Source: Nitrobacteraceae bacterium AZCC 1564 (lineage in GTDB: Bacteria; Pseudomonadota; Alphaproteobacteria; Rhizobiales; Xanthobacteraceae). From it: a stretch of DNA of 64,000 nt. Below, piece after piece: positions 17,368 through 27,078 of this stretch. The position numbers and the translations under genes are program-made. Under the pieces are notes generated by a model that was not told the DNA's origin, ran no database searches, and saw only the letters and a list, made by a program, of their open reading frames with translations. Position 1 is the stretch's first letter. Each line of letters starts with the position of its first letter. The stretch lies in the NCBI GenBank assembly GCA_036924835.1, contig JBAGRR010000001.1:1612001-1676000 (forward strand), given 5' to 3'.

Positions 17368-19146
17368 TCAGACCAGCGCCTTGCCGCCGGCGAAAGCTGC
17401 AGCGGTCGCTTCGTCGTTGGCTTCTTCCGGCAGAAGCATCTCGTTATGCGCCTTGCCCGACGGAATCATCGGGAAGCAGTTCTCAAGTGCCGCGACACGG
17501 CAATCGAACAGCACCGGCTTCTTGACCTTGATCATGTCCTGGATCGCGCCATCGAGATCGCCTGGCTTTGTAACCTGCATGCCGACGCAGCCATAGGCCT
17601 CCGCTAATTTGACGAAGTCCGGCATTGCTTCGGTATAGGAATGCGACAGACGATTGCCGTGGAGCAACTGCTGCCACTGCCGAACCATGCCCATGTACTG
17701 GTTATTCAGGATGAAGATCTTGATCGGCAACTCATGCTGAACGGCCGACGACATTTCCTGAATCGTCATCTGGACCGAGGCATCGCCCGCGATGTCGATG
17801 ACGAGGCTGTCCGGATGCGCCGCCTGCACGCCGAGCGCCGCCGGCAGGCCATAGCCCATGGTGCCGAGTCCACCCGATGTCATCCAGCGATGCGGTTGCT
17901 CGAAGCCATAGAACTGCGCTGCCCACATCTGGTGCTGACCGACTTCGGTCGTGATGTACGTGTCCAGATTCTTGGTCTGCTCGTAAAGCCGCTGGATCGC
18001 ATATTGCGGCAGGATGATATCGTTGTTCTTCTTGTAAGCGAGCGAGTTGCGCGCACGCCATTTGTCGACTTGCGCCCACCACGCCTTGATATCCGGCTTC
18101 TTCGCCTCCGCCTTGAACACCTGCAGCATGTCACCAAGCACGTTCGCGACGTCACCGATGATCGGGACATCAACGCGGATATTTTTGTTGATCGACGACG
18201 GATCGATATCGATATGGATCTTCTTTGAATTCGGCGAGAACGCGTCAGTACGGCCGGTGATACGGTCATCGAAACGCGCGCCGATGCACAACATGACGTC
18301 GCAATCGTGCATCGCCATGTTGGCTTCGTAAGTGCCGTGCATGCCGAGCATGCCGAGCCAGTTCTTGCCCGATGCCGGATAGGCGCCGAGCCCCATCAGC
18401 GTTGATGTGATCGGAAAACCCGTTGCCTCGACCAGTTCGCGCAGCCGCTTCGAGGCCTCATTGCCCGAGTTGATGACCCCTCCGCCGGTGTAGATGACCG
18501 GCTTCTTCGCCGAAGCAAGCAACGCAACCGCTTTGCGGATTTGAATAGCATCGCCCTTCACGCGCGGCGCGTAGGAGATATGCACGTCGGATTTGCGCGG
18601 CGGATGGTAGGTGCCGGTGGCAAACTGAACATCCTTCGGCACGTCAACAACCACCGGGCCCGGGCGGCCCGTGGTGGCGACATAAAACGCCTCGTGCAGC
18701 ACCTTTGGCAAATCCTCGATGCGCCGGACCAGCCAATTATGCTTGGTGCAGGGCCGCGTGATACCGACCGTATCGCATTCCTGGAACGCGTCGTTGCCGA
18801 TCAGATGCGTCGGCACCTGGCCGGTGATGCAGACCAGCGGAATCGAATCCATCAGTGCGTCGGTGAGCGGCGTCACCATGTTGGTCGCGCCCGGCCCTGA
18901 CGTGACCAGCACGACGCCCGGCAGGCCGGTCGAACGGGCATAGCCCTCCGCGGCATGCCCCGCGCCCTGCTCGTGCCGCACCAGAATGTGCTCGACCTCG
19001 CTCTGCTGGAAAATCTCGTCGTAAATCGGAAGGACCGCTCCACCCGGATAGCCAAAGATGTGCTTGACCCCGTGATCGGCAAGCGCGCGTACGATCATCG
19101 CGGCGCCGGTCATCTGGTTGGGATCGTGTTTCTTGCTCTCACTCAT
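17368..19146 (-). CDS. ilvI: Acetolactate synthase, large catalytic subunit
   Basis: A 592-residue ThDP-dependent enzyme making acetolactate or acetohydroxybutyrate. Residues ~13-180 hold the first ThDP-binding fold (GYPGGAVLPIYDE, catalytic Glu in VRHEQGAGH). The middle FAD-binding domain follows, and GDASVQMTIQE...NNQYMGMV is the C-terminal ThDP/metal motif (~residues 450-480). ATG 19146 is chosen since GGAG lies six bases upstream; an upstream in-frame ATG at 19194 follows the leader terminator but has no visible site. Expression is likely controlled by the leader peptide and terminator at 19201-19322. ilvB is an equally valid symbol. Confidence 0.96.
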   Translation of the reverse strand: MSESKKHDPNQMTGAAMIVRALADHGVKHIFGYPGGAVLPIYDEIFQQSEVEHILVRHEQGAGHAAEGYARSTGLPGVVLVTSGPGATNMVTPLTDALMDSIPLVCITGQVPTHLIGNDAFQECDTVGITRPCTKHNWLVRRIEDLPKVLHEAFYVATTGRPGPVVVDVPKDVQFATGTYHPPRKSDVHISYAPRVKGDAIQIRKAVALLASAKKPVIYTGGGVINSGNEASKRLRELVEATGFPITSTLMGLGAYPASGKNWLGMLGMHGTYEANMAMHDCDVMLCIGARFDDRITGRTDAFSPNSKKIHIDIDPSSINKNIRVDVPIIGDVANVLGDMLQVFKAEAKKPDIKAWWAQVDKWRARNSLAYKKNNDIILPQYAIQRLYEQTKNLDTYITTEVGQHQMWAAQFYGFEQPHRWMTSGGLGTMGYGLPAALGVQAAHPDSLVIDIAGDASVQMTIQEMSSAVQHELPIKIFILNNQYMGMVRQWQQLLHGNRLSHSYTEAMPDFVKLAEAYGCVGMQVTKPGDLDGAIQDMIKVKKPVLFDCRVAALENCFPMIPSGKAHNEMLLPEEANDEATAAAFAGGKALV

Positions 19147-19200
19147 GGTTCGCTCCGGAGCGCTCGTGGCGCGGGTGGTTCGAGACGTGGACATGCCGAC

Positions 19201-19229
19201 AATAAAAAAGGGCCCGAGAGAGGACCCTT
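19201..19229 (-). terminator. Attenuator terminator of ilvIH
   Basis: On the minus strand an 8-bp stem AAGGGTCC/GGGCCCTT (one G-U pair) with a 6-base loop is followed by TTTTATT. It lies between the leader peptide and ilvI, 54 bp before the ilvI start. Upstream segments 19232-19239 and 19270-19277 (CACACCGC/GCGGTGTG), and 19240-19247 and 19285-19292, are mutually complementary and could form alternative folds. Confidence 0.8.
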
Positions 19230-19256
19230 CGCACACCGCCTTGTCGTGGGTGGCCG

Positions 19257-19322
19257 TCAGCCACCCCCAGCGGTGTGCCAGGGTACGACAAGAATAATTA
19301 CGTTTGTAATTTTATTACGCAT
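19257..19322 (-). CDS. Branched-chain leader peptide of ilvIH
   Basis: A 21-residue open frame, MRNKITNVIILVVPWHTAGGG. Six consecutive codons specify Val-Ile-Ile-Leu-Val-Val, the regulatory amino acids of acetolactate synthase. The Leu-Val-Val codons are themselves complementary to 19240-19247, and a terminator with a T-run follows. This is the arrangement of the classical ilv attenuators: stalling at scarce Ile/Val/Leu codons should alter RNA folding and allow readthrough into ilvI. The coding run and structures are seen directly; the regulatory effect is inferred from known attenuators. Confidence 0.8.
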   Translation of the reverse strand: MRNKITNVIILVVPWHTAGGG

Positions 19323-19355
19323 GGATAGCTGCGAATTTCCAAAGGTTGCGCGGCG

Positions 19356-19384
19356 GTTATACGGCTCATGGGCCGAAAGTCAAG
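19356..19384 (-). promoter_or_regulatory. Candidate RpoD promoter of ilvIH
   Basis: The -35 is CTTGAC (19379-19384) and the -10 is TATAAC (19356-19361), 17 bp apart, matching the alphaproteobacterial housekeeping pattern. The -35 overlaps the miaA stop codon. The predicted start lies about 27 bp before the leader-peptide ATG. Confidence 0.65.
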
Positions 19385-20372
19385 TCTGCAGTGTGATTGG
19401 TAGCGTATCCGCTCGCAATGCGTTCGGCGAGAGCGAAAGTGCGTGGGAGAGCCATGCGCCCGCCTCATTGGGCGCGACCCATGCGAACTCCGGAAGCTGG
19501 TGCCGAAACCAGGTGAACTGACGCTTGGCGTAATGACGGGTATCGGCCTGGCCGATCTCGATAGCCTGTTCTCGCGTGATCTCTCCGGCCAGATATCGGA
19601 TCAGCGCCGGCACGCCATGGGCTTTCATCGCAGGCAGCAGCGGATCGAGCCCGCGCGCAGCCAGTCGCGCAACCTCTTCCAGCGCCCCTGTCTCCATCAT
19701 CGTCCCGAAGCGCTTGTCGATTCGCGCATAAAGTTCGTCGCGGTCCGGCGCCAGGAACACCGCGACCGTCTGATCGGCCGGGAACAATGGAGGCAAGCCT
19801 TCCTGGTGCCAGTCCCGCAGCGAGCGCCCTGTTGCCTCGATCACTTCGAGAGCGCGTGCGATGCGGGTGCGGTCGCGCGGTTTAAGCTTCTCCGCGGAGA
19901 CGGGATCGCGCCTTGAAAGCTCAGCATGTAGCGCCTCCACTCCCTCTTGTTCGAGGCGCAGGCGGACGTTCTCACGAACCTCGGCTGGAACTGGTGGGAC
20001 CGCGGACAACCCTCGGGTTAATGCCTTGAAGTAAAGGCCGGAACCGCCGATGAAAATGGGCAGCCGGTTTTCGGCCTTTGCCTCGTTTAGAACGACCGTC
20101 GCGTCCGCAACCCATGAACCGGCCGAACAATTCACCGAGGCATCGCAGTAGCCATAGAGCCGATGCGGCGCCCGCGCTTCATCCTCCGGAGTCGGACGCG
20201 CCGTGATGATCCGCAAGTCACGATAGACCTGCATGGAATCGGTGTTGATGACGACGCCGCCGGTTGCCTCGGCAAGGGCGAGCGCCAGCGCCGACTTGCC
20301 GCTGGCTGTCGGCCCTGCGATAAGCACCGCTCCAGGAATATCCTGTTTCCGCCTCACACTGTCGTTCAACAT
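19380..20372 (-). CDS. miaA: tRNA dimethylallyltransferase
   Basis: A 330-residue enzyme that attaches dimethylallyl to A37 of tRNAs reading UNN codons. [17 protein letters not shown] (~residue 19) is the P-loop, [11 protein letters not shown] (~45) the DSxQ motif and [12 protein letters not shown] (~105) the next conserved block. The C-terminus ([18 protein letters not shown], here [12 protein letters not shown]) is the tRNA-binding region. ATG 20372 is chosen; the frame continues upstream but only as antisense of serB. The serB start codon is 9 bp away in the opposite direction. Confidence 0.95.
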   Translation of the reverse strand: MLNDSVRRKQDIPGAVLIAGPTASGKSALALALAEATGGVVINTDSMQVYRDLRIITARPTPEDEARAPHRLYGYCDASVNCSAGSWVADATVVLNEAKAENRLPIFIGGSGLYFKALTRGLSAVPPVPAEVRENVRLRLEQEGVEALHAELSRRDPVSAEKLKPRDRTRIARALEVIEATGRSLRDWHQEGLPPLFPADQTVAVFLAPDRDELYARIDKRFGTMMETGALEEVARLAARGLDPLLPAMKAHGVPALIRYLAGEITREQAIEIGQADTRHYAKRQFTWFRHQLPEFAWVAPNEAGAWLSHALSLSPNALRADTLPITLQT

Positions 20373-20381
20373 CAGGCCAAT

Positions 20382-21275
20382 ATGTCTCTCGTCGCCACGC
20401 TGATCTGCAATCCCGCCGAACCCGAGCTCGACAGCACGGCCATCGAGGCCGCGCGTTCCGCGCTGCCCTCGCCCGAGTATGGCGACTGGCTGTTCGAGGG
20501 CGTCGCAGCCGATATTCGGTTTAGCAGCACCGACGACATTGATACAATTTCCAACCGCCTGCGCGAGGCGATGGACGGCATCCGCGTCGACGTAGTAGTG
20601 CAACCGCACCTCGACCGGCGCAAGAAGCTGCTGCTGGCTGACATGGACTCCACCATGATCGGTCAGGAGTGCATCGACGAGCTGGCTGATTTCGCCGGAC
20701 TCAAGGCGCATGTCGCGGCTATCACCGAACGTGCCATGCGCGGCGAGATCGAATTCGAGCCCGCGTTGCGCGAACGCGTCGCCCTCCTGAAAGACCTGCC
20801 CGTCTCTGTGATCGACGAGGTTTTGAAGACACGCATCACTGTCACGCCCGGCGCTATTGAGCTCGTGCGCACCATGCGGGCCCATGGCGCATACACATGC
20901 CTGGTGTCGGGTGGCTTCACCCTGTTCACAAAGCGCGTCGCCGAAATGATCGGCTTCCAGGAAAACCGCGCCAACGAACTGCTGATGGAAGATGGCAGAC
21001 TGACGGGCCATGTCGCCGAGCCGATCCTGGGCCGCGAAGCGAAGCTCGCAACGCTGGTGGATCTGCGCGAGTCATTCGATCTCGACAATCTGGATTCACT
21101 GGTGGTTGGCGACGGCGCAAACGACCTCGGCATGATCGAACAGGCAGGATTGGGTGTGGCCTATCATGCCAAGCCCGCCGTTGCAGCCGCCGCCGGCGCC
21201 CGGATCGATCATGGTGATCTTACCGGGCTACTTTATGCGCAGGGCTACAAACGATCGGAATTCGTATCCGGCTAA
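20382..21275 (+). CDS. serB: Phosphoserine phosphatase
   Basis: A 297-residue HAD-family enzyme that releases serine from phosphoserine. Catalytic motif I is [10 protein letters not shown] (~residue 85; Asp nucleophile, DxDST), motif II is [10 protein letters not shown] (~172), and motif III/IV is [11 protein letters not shown] (~243). The N-terminal ~70 residues are an ACT-like domain. ATG 20382 fits the family start (MSLVATLIC). It is divergent from miaA with only 9 bp between start codons, so each promoter must lie inside the other gene. A hairpin follows at 21294-21318. Confidence 0.95.
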   Translation: MSLVATLICNPAEPELDSTAIEAARSALPSPEYGDWLFEGVAADIRFSSTDDIDTISNRLREAMDGIRVDVVVQPHLDRRKKLLLADMDSTMIGQECIDELADFAGLKAHVAAITERAMRGEIEFEPALRERVALLKDLPVSVIDEVLKTRITVTPGAIELVRTMRAHGAYTCLVSGGFTLFTKRVAEMIGFQENRANELLMEDGRLTGHVAEPILGREAKLATLVDLRESFDLDNLDSLVVGDGANDLGMIEQAGLGVAYHAKPAVAAAAGARIDHGDLTGLLYAQGYKRSEFVSG

Positions 21276-21293
21276 AATGCATTTTCAAACGTT

Positions 21294-21318
21294 GATGGCC
21301 GGGACAAGCCCGGCCATC
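21294..21318. terminator. Bidirectional terminator hairpin between serB and degP
   Basis: A perfect 10-bp stem GATGGCCGGG/CCCGGCCATC with a 5-base loop sits between the convergent serB and degP genes. No long T-run is present on either strand. Confidence 0.65.
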
Positions 21319-21343
21319 ACACAGATCATTGTTTAGAGACGTC

Positions 21344-22861
21344 TTACTTCAGGCTTAGCGCGACGAACCGCAGCTCGCCCTCACCGTTCGACACCAGCAG
21401 AAGCACCGACTTCTTGCCGTCCTTCTTGAGCTGATCGATGCGCTTCTTCACGTCGGCGGCGTTGGTCACCGCCTCCTGTGCGACTTCAACAATAACGTCG
21501 CCAGCTCCGAGGCGCTTTTCAGCGGCATCGGATGCGGCATCAACGTTGGTCACGACCACGCCCTTGACGCTATCCTTGATCTTGTAGCGGGTCCGCAGAT
21601 CCTTGCTGAGACCGGCCAGATCGAGACCCAGCGCCTTTTGTGTGACGGTCTTCTCAGCCTCGGCGGGGCCCGTGGTCTTGGCAGAAGCCTCGATCGGCTT
21701 CTCACCATCCTCGAGACGGCCAAGCGTGACCTTGCGGGTTTCTTCCTTACCCTTGCGGATGATGACAACGTCCACCGCCTTGCCGACCGTGGTATCAGCG
21801 ACGGCGCGTGGCAGATCCTTCATCTCCTTGATGTCCTTGCCGTCGAACTTGACGACGACATCCCCGGGTTCAATGCCCGCTGGTTTGGCCGGTCCCTTGT
21901 CATCGACGCCAGCGACCAGCGCTCCGCGCGGCGGCTTGATGTTGAGGCTTTCCGCGATTTCATCGGTCACCTGCTGAATGCGAACACCCAGCCAGCCACG
22001 ACGAACTTCCTTAAACTGGCGCAACTGATCAACCACGCCGACCACGGTTTTCGAAGGTACGGCAAAGCCGATGCCGATCGAACCGCCCGACGGAGAAATG
22101 ATGGCCGTGTTCACACCAATGACTTCACCATCGAGATTGAACAGCGGTCCGCCGGAGTTGCCGCGATTGATGGCAGCGTCGGTCTGAATGTAGTTGTCAT
22201 ACGGACCGGAGTTGATGTCGCGGTTACGCGCTGAGACGATGCCTGCGGTCACGGTGCCACCGAGGCTGAACGGGTTGCCGATGGCGATGACCCATTCCCC
22301 AAGCCGCAGCTTGTCGGAATCGCCGAACTTGACGGCGGTCAGCTTCTTCTCCGGCGGGGTGAACTTGAGCACGGCGAGATCGCTCTTCTTATCGCGACCG
22401 ACCAGCTCTGCACGGATCTTGGTTCCGTCATTGAGAATGACGTTGATCTCGTCCGCGTCAGCGATGACGTGGTTGTTCGTCACCACCGTGCCATCAGTGT
22501 CAACGATGAAACCAGAACCCAGCGAATTCACTTTCCGTGGTGAGTTGCCGTTCCCCATTCCACCGCGGCGGTTCTTGAAGAATTCATCAAAGAACTCGCT
22601 AAAGGGAGAATCGGGCGGGAGTTGCGGATTGGAGCCGCGCTTGTTCCCGCGGCCTGGGTTGCCGCCCCTCTCTTCATCAACGCCCTTGGCATCGACGGTC
22701 TGCGAGGTGGAGATATTGACGACCGCGTCGATCACTTTTTCCGCGACATCCGCGATACCGTCCGGCCCTCGGGCAAAAGCGGGCGTCGCCGCAACGGCGA
22801 GGCCAATCGCTGTAGCCAGCGGCAGCATGCGGCGAGTCAATGCTTGAAACGCATCGGACAT
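21344..22861 (-). CDS. degP: Periplasmic serine protease of the DegP/HtrA family
   Basis: A 505-residue envelope protease and chaperone. It has a signal peptide (MSDAFQALTRRMLPLATAIGLAVAATPAFA) and a trypsin-like domain with triad residues in TNNHVIADADE (His, ~165), KSDLAVLKF (Asp, ~195) and RGNSGGPLFN (Ser, ~270). Two PDZ domains follow (~310-400 and ~410-505), binding misfolded substrates. The start at 22861 has AGGAG 11 bases upstream. It is the last gene of an hflK-hflC-DUF2065-degP set, a common alphaproteobacterial order linking membrane protease control with periplasmic proteolysis. Confidence 0.94.
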   Translation of the reverse strand: MSDAFQALTRRMLPLATAIGLAVAATPAFARGPDGIADVAEKVIDAVVNISTSQTVDAKGVDEERGGNPGRGNKRGSNPQLPPDSPFSEFFDEFFKNRRGGMGNGNSPRKVNSLGSGFIVDTDGTVVTNNHVIADADEINVILNDGTKIRAELVGRDKKSDLAVLKFTPPEKKLTAVKFGDSDKLRLGEWVIAIGNPFSLGGTVTAGIVSARNRDINSGPYDNYIQTDAAINRGNSGGPLFNLDGEVIGVNTAIISPSGGSIGIGFAVPSKTVVGVVDQLRQFKEVRRGWLGVRIQQVTDEIAESLNIKPPRGALVAGVDDKGPAKPAGIEPGDVVVKFDGKDIKEMKDLPRAVADTTVGKAVDVVIIRKGKEETRKVTLGRLEDGEKPIEASAKTTGPAEAEKTVTQKALGLDLAGLSKDLRTRYKIKDSVKGVVVTNVDAASDAAEKRLGAGDVIVEVAQEAVTNAADVKKRIDQLKKDGKKSVLLLVSNGEGELRFVALSLK

Positions 22862-23080
22862 GGTCGAAAGGTCTCCTAAAAGAGGTCGGATCACTGGCTC
22901 TACAGTGCGCTCGAAAACGACATCGAGGCAAGAACCGCAAACTGGCGTGTTCCCCATCATGAACGCACCGATTGCGGCGAAAACCCGGCTTTCTCCGTCA
23001 CGACGACGTCAGGCCAGCTGTTCGATACCAATATAACGCAAAACCGGTCAGCCGTTCAGCGAAAACTCGTGCGCTGGACA

Positions 23081-23281
23081 CTAGTGGCGCACCAACCAGA
23101 TCAAGATAAGGCCGAGCAATGCCGACACCAGCCCGACCGCCCGAAGCATGTTGTCCGGCGAGGACAACACGCTTTTCATGGCCGAGCGCATTCCCTGAGG
23201 GAGTGCTGCGAACAGCAATCCCTCGATGACGAGCACCATCCCGATCCCGACAAGGAGATCGCCGTATCCAATCGACCTCAT
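23081..23281 (-). CDS. DUF2065 small membrane protein
   Basis: A 66-residue protein with two hydrophobic segments (residues ~7-27 and ~45-63) separated by SAMKSVLSSPDNMLRAVG, the DUF2065 pattern. It is located between hflC and degP, as in many alphaproteobacteria, and is probably co-transcribed with them. Function is unknown. The stop codon TAG is part of a CACTAG sequence that resembles the ends of the palindromic repeats seen elsewhere in the window, but no full palindrome is recognisable here. Confidence 0.85.
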   Translation of the reverse strand: MRSIGYGDLLVGIGMVLVIEGLLFAALPQGMRSAMKSVLSSPDNMLRAVGLVSALLGLILIWLVRH

Positions 23282-23323
23282 CCGCCAAGCGCTCCCGCCT
23301 GGCTGCGCCGGAATGCCTTCATG

Positions 23324-24238
23324 TCAGCGCTGTGACGTGGCACCGGCATTCGCCGGAGCAGCGGCAGGCTTGCCAGTCGGGTTAGCGAAGAAACGGAAGA
23401 ATTCCGAGTTTGGATGTAGCAAGAAGCGCGTATCATTGCTCTTCAGGCTGGCCTCGTAGGCCGACATCGAACGATAGAAGGCGAAGAAGTCGGGGTCCTG
23501 GCTGTAGGCCTCTGCAAACAGGCGGTTGCGCTCCGCGTCACCCGCACCTCGAATCTGTTCTGCTTGGGAATTGGCATCCGCGATAATCACGGTCGCTTCG
23601 CGATCAGCGCGAGAACGAATTTCCTGCGCCTTTTGACCGCCCTGCGCACGGAATTCAGCCGCTTCGCGTTGACGCTCCGTTTGCATCCGCTGATACACCG
23701 CCTGACTGTTCTGTTCCGGTAGATCTGCACGGCGGATACGGACATCGATCACCGAGATTCCGTAGCTCGCGGCTTCACGATCAAGCTGTTCACGAATACG
23801 GCTCATCAACGCGTCACGCTCATCACGCACGACGTTGATGAAGTTCACTTCGCCGAGCACACGGCGCAGAGAGGCATTCAGCAGTGTCGTCAACTGAATG
23901 TTGGCGGCCTGAATCGAACCGATGCTTTGATAGAAACGCAGCGGGTCCTTGATCCGATACCGTGCGAACGCATCGACAACCAGGCGCTTCTGGTCCGACG
24001 CGATGACTTCCTGTGCCGGGTTCTCAAGATCCAGGATGCGCTTGTCGATGATGATGACGGTATCGATAAACGGAACCTTGAAATTTAACCCCGGTTCAGT
24101 GACCACGCGCACGGGCTCACCAAGCCGCACCAGCAGCGCCTGCTCGGTCTGGTTCACGGTGAAGATCGAGCTGTAGCCGACGACGATTGCGACCAGTAGA
24201 ACGAACAGGGAGACGATACCTGCGATGCCGTTTTTCAT
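23324..24238 (-). CDS. hflC: HflC, membrane regulator of FtsH
   Basis: A 304-residue SPFH/prohibitin protein. An N-terminal membrane anchor (residues ~8-28) precedes FTVNQTEQALLVRLGEPVRVV, typical of HflC, and the band-7 domain spans ~25-200. Helical residues ~195-255 (AEFRAQGGQKAQEIRSRADREATVIIADA) promote oligomerisation. With HflK it forms the large complex that surrounds FtsH and tunes membrane-protein degradation. The start overlaps the hflK stop by 4 bp. Confidence 0.95.
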   Translation of the reverse strand: MKNGIAGIVSLFVLLVAIVVGYSSIFTVNQTEQALLVRLGEPVRVVTEPGLNFKVPFIDTVIIIDKRILDLENPAQEVIASDQKRLVVDAFARYRIKDPLRFYQSIGSIQAANIQLTTLLNASLRRVLGEVNFINVVRDERDALMSRIREQLDREAASYGISVIDVRIRRADLPEQNSQAVYQRMQTERQREAAEFRAQGGQKAQEIRSRADREATVIIADANSQAEQIRGAGDAERNRLFAEAYSQDPDFFAFYRSMSAYEASLKSNDTRFLLHPNSEFFRFFANPTGKPAAAPANAGATSQR

Positions 24239-25386
24239 CGGGTGCTCCCGCTCTGTTGTTGCGCCGGTGCTGGAGCTTGCGGAGTGCGGCGCCCAAGCTC
24301 GCTGAGCGGCAGATACGGTACGACTCCCGGCGACGATGACGCTCCGCCTTGATCAAGCACGACCTTGTCGGAGTTGCCGAGGACACGCTCCATCGTTTCG
24401 AGATAAAGGCGCTCGCGCGTCACGTCCGGCGCCTTCTTGTACTCTTCGTAGACCTTAAGGAAGCGCGCGCTCTGGCCCCTGGCCTCCGCAATCGCCTGCT
24501 CCCTGTAGCCTTCAGCAACCTGCATGATCTGCGCAGCGCGACCACGCGCATCAGGTACGACGCGGTTGGCATAGGTCTGCGCTTCGTTCTGCAACCGCTC
24601 AAGGTCGGCACGTGCCGCCTGCACATCGCGGAAAGCATCAATGACCTGCTGCGGCGGATCGACCTTCTGAAGCTGAACCTGCTGAATCAAAATACCCGAA
24701 CCGTAAGAGTCGAGAGTTTTCTGCATCAGCTCGAGCACTGCAGCTTCCGTCGTCGTGCGCGCTCCGGTCAGGATCGGCTGAATGTTGGAGCGGCCGATCA
24801 CATCGCGCATAGCGCTTTCTGCCACCGCTTTTACGGTGCCTTCAGGATTCTGGATGTTGAACAGGAAGTCGCCGACCCCATCAGGCTTGATGCGCCAGAG
24901 AACCGTGAAATCAACATCGACGATGTTCTCGTCACCGGTGAGCATCAGGCTCTCTTCTGGAACGTCGCGGATGGCGGTGCCGCCACCGCGTCTTGAATCG
25001 TCAACGACGCGCATGCCGATGCTAAGTGTCGACACACGCAACGCCTTCGGCAGCAGCACTGTCTCAATCGGGTAAGGCAGATGATAGTTCAAACCCGGCT
25101 GCAACGTGCGCACATGCTTGCCGAAACGTAGCACCACACCGAGTTCTTCGGACTGCACACGGAAGAAACCGGACAATCCCCAGATGGCCAATGCGGCCGC
25201 CAGAATGAGGAGAATGCCCATACCGCCGAGATGGCCCCCCGGCAGAAAGTTCTGCAATTTGTCCTGGCCACGGCGAAGAAGGTCTTCGAGATCAGGCGGA
25301 CGCGGTCCCTGTGACTGCGGTCCCGACCCCCATGGGCCTTTCGGACCCTGCCCCCAGGGGCCTCCGCCTTGATTCTTCCACGGCAT
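24235..25386 (-). CDS. hflK: HflK, membrane regulator of FtsH
   Basis: A 383-residue SPFH protein, partner of HflC. The first ~60 residues are Gly/Pro-rich (MPWKNQGGGPWGQG), as usual for HflK, and are followed by a membrane segment (~65-85) and the band-7 domain (RVQSEELGVVLRFGK onward). ATG 25386 has AGGAG upstream; the longer frame to 25422 lacks support. A 7-bp hairpin (GCAGGGC/GCCCTGC, 25403-25420) sits just before the ribosome site. First gene of hflK-hflC-DUF2065-degP. Confidence 0.95.
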   Translation of the reverse strand: MPWKNQGGGPWGQGPKGPWGSGPQSQGPRPPDLEDLLRRGQDKLQNFLPGGHLGGMGILLILAAALAIWGLSGFFRVQSEELGVVLRFGKHVRTLQPGLNYHLPYPIETVLLPKALRVSTLSIGMRVVDDSRRGGGTAIRDVPEESLMLTGDENIVDVDFTVLWRIKPDGVGDFLFNIQNPEGTVKAVAESAMRDVIGRSNIQPILTGARTTTEAAVLELMQKTLDSYGSGILIQQVQLQKVDPPQQVIDAFRDVQAARADLERLQNEAQTYANRVVPDARGRAAQIMQVAEGYREQAIAEARGQSARFLKVYEEYKKAPDVTRERLYLETMERVLGNSDKVVLDQGGASSSPGVVPYLPLSELGRRTPQAPAPAQQQSGSTR

Positions 25387-25547
25387 CGATGCTCTCCTCC
25401 GCGCAGGGCTCGCGCCCTGCAATCTCTGGCCTTATAGGGGACGCGCCCGGTCCTTACAACGCAGCTTGTCGGCTCGAAAGAGCTAGGGCGCAGGGGAAAT
25501 TTGTCAATGTAAACATCGCCTGACGCGGTTAACGCGCTACAGTGCGA

Positions 25548-26102
25548 CTATATGCGGGGCTGGCCTCGGCTATGCCGTTTATATGTGACGTAGGAAAAAT
25601 CCGCCGTATCATTTTCACCTTTCACGTGGCGTACACGTGCCACTTCTGACCATTCCTTCGGATTAACCGGAGCCAGAAACGTGTCGCCATGCGGCGTCGC
25701 GTGCACCTGTGTGATCTCCAGGCGATCCGCCATATGCATCCATTGTGAAAACAGTTCGGCACCGCCGATCACCATGATGTCAGTGACGAAACGCCGCAGC
25801 GCGTCACCGCGCGCAGTGTCATGCGCGGCCTCAAGGGAGGTTGCGACGACGGCGCCTGGAGCCTGAAACGTTTTGTCGCGCGTCACGACGATATTTGTCC
25901 GCCCGGGCAGCGCCTTGCCAATGGATGCAAACGTCTTGCGCCCCATAATGATCGGTCGATTCAGCGTGATTTTCTTGAATCGCTGTAAATCGGACCTCAG
26001 GTGCCAAGGCATCGCGTTGTCGAGCCCGATCACGCCATTCTCCGCGACAGCCACGACAAAAACGACTTCCAGGTGATCGCGCGCAGACGTCGATGCGGTC
26101 AC
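25548..26102 (-). CDS. folA: Dihydrofolate reductase
   Basis: A 184-residue enzyme reducing dihydrofolate with NADPH. It shows [20 protein letters not shown] near the N-terminus (Met20-loop region), [20 protein letters not shown] (~residue 50) and [12 protein letters not shown] (~110). GTG 26102 overlaps the thyA stop (GTGA), so the two are coupled, fitting regeneration of tetrahydrofolate after thymidylate synthesis. The N-terminal extension before [10 protein letters not shown] is about 12 residues longer than in E. coli. Confidence 0.95.
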   Translation of the reverse strand: MTASTSARDHLEVVFVVAVAENGVIGLDNAMPWHLRSDLQRFKKITLNRPIIMGRKTFASIGKALPGRTNIVVTRDKTFQAPGAVVATSLEAAHDTARGDALRRFVTDIMVIGGAELFSQWMHMADRLEITQVHATPHGDTFLAPVNPKEWSEVARVRHVKGENDTADFSYVTYKRHSRGQPRI

Positions 26103-26893
26103 ACCGCAACCTCAGCCTTGATATGCGGATGCGGGTTGTAGTTCTCGAGCTTGAAATCCTCGTAGCGGAACGAGAAGATATCTTTCACCTCGGGATCGAT
26201 CGTCATCGTCGGCAACGGCCGCGTCGGACGCGTGAGCTGCAGACGCGCCTGCTCGAGATGATTGGAATACAGATGCGCGTCACCGAGCGAATGGACGAAA
26301 TCGCCGGGCTTCAATCCCGTTACCTGCGCAACCATCATGGTGAGCAGCGCATAAGATGCAATGTTGAATGGCACACCGAGAAACACATCGGCTGAGCGCT
26401 GATAAAGCTGGCAGGAAAGCTTGCCGTTGGCGACGTAGAACTGGAAAAGACAGTGGCACGGCGGCAGCGCCATCTTGTCCACTTCGGCCGGATTCCATGC
26501 ACTGACGATCAAGCGACGGGAGTCCGGATTCTTCCGGATCATGTCGACGACATTTGAAATCTGGTCGATGCCGCGGCCATCGGGCGCCGGCCATGACCGC
26601 CATTGCGATCCATAGACCGGCCCAAGGTCGCCATTCTCATCCGCCCACTCGTCCCAGATCGTGACGTTGTGCTCCTGAAGATAGCGGACGTTCGTATCGC
26701 CCTTCAGGAACCAGAGCAGTTCATAGACGATCGACTTGAGCGGCAGCTTCTTGGTGGTGAGCAGCGGAAATCCCGATGCCAGATTGAACCGCATCTGGTG
26801 ACCGAACACGGACAGCGTACCGGTTCCGGTGCGGTCGGTTTTCTCCGCTCCGTCGCTGAGAATTCGCTCTAGCAGATCGTGATACTGGTTCAT
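26099..26893 (-). CDS. thyA: Thymidylate synthase
   Basis: A 264-residue enzyme making dTMP from dUMP and methylene-tetrahydrofolate. The active site Cys is in [13 protein letters not shown] (~residue 146), and [19 protein letters not shown] (~166) and GDAHLYSNH (~205) are conserved substrate-binding blocks. The length matches the short E. coli-type form (264 residues). It is the first gene of the thyA-folA pair. Confidence 0.97.
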   Translation of the reverse strand: MNQYHDLLERILSDGAEKTDRTGTGTLSVFGHQMRFNLASGFPLLTTKKLPLKSIVYELLWFLKGDTNVRYLQEHNVTIWDEWADENGDLGPVYGSQWRSWPAPDGRGIDQISNVVDMIRKNPDSRRLIVSAWNPAEVDKMALPPCHCLFQFYVANGKLSCQLYQRSADVFLGVPFNIASYALLTMMVAQVTGLKPGDFVHSLGDAHLYSNHLEQARLQLTRPTRPLPTMTIDPEVKDIFSFRYEDFKLENYNPHPHIKAEVAV

Positions 26894-27027
26894 GGTCCAT
26901 CAGGCCCGCGACGTAGGCCCCCTGTGCATCGCCTATCTAGCCGCCCTGCACTGCAGCCGTCTTCGGCGATTCGGGCTTAGATAGTGATTATACCCGGAAA
27001 AATGAGGCATCCGAGGGCACAAACGAC

Positions 27028-27053
27028 GAGGGCGGAACTCGCGTTCCGCCCTC
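27028..27053 (-). terminator. Terminator-like hairpin after the tctC-type gene
   Basis: A perfect 11-bp stem GAGGGCGGAAC/GTTCCGCCCTC with a 4-base loop lies 25 bp beyond the stop codon of the tctC-type gene. The following T-run is weak (GTCGTTTG). Confidence 0.65.
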
Positions 27054-27078
27054 TCGCAGTTCAGCAATATCGATACGG

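Noticed and set aside
20373-21011. Upstream extension of miaA
   Set aside because: It is antisense to serB, and the miaA P-loop domain begins at the ATG at 20372.
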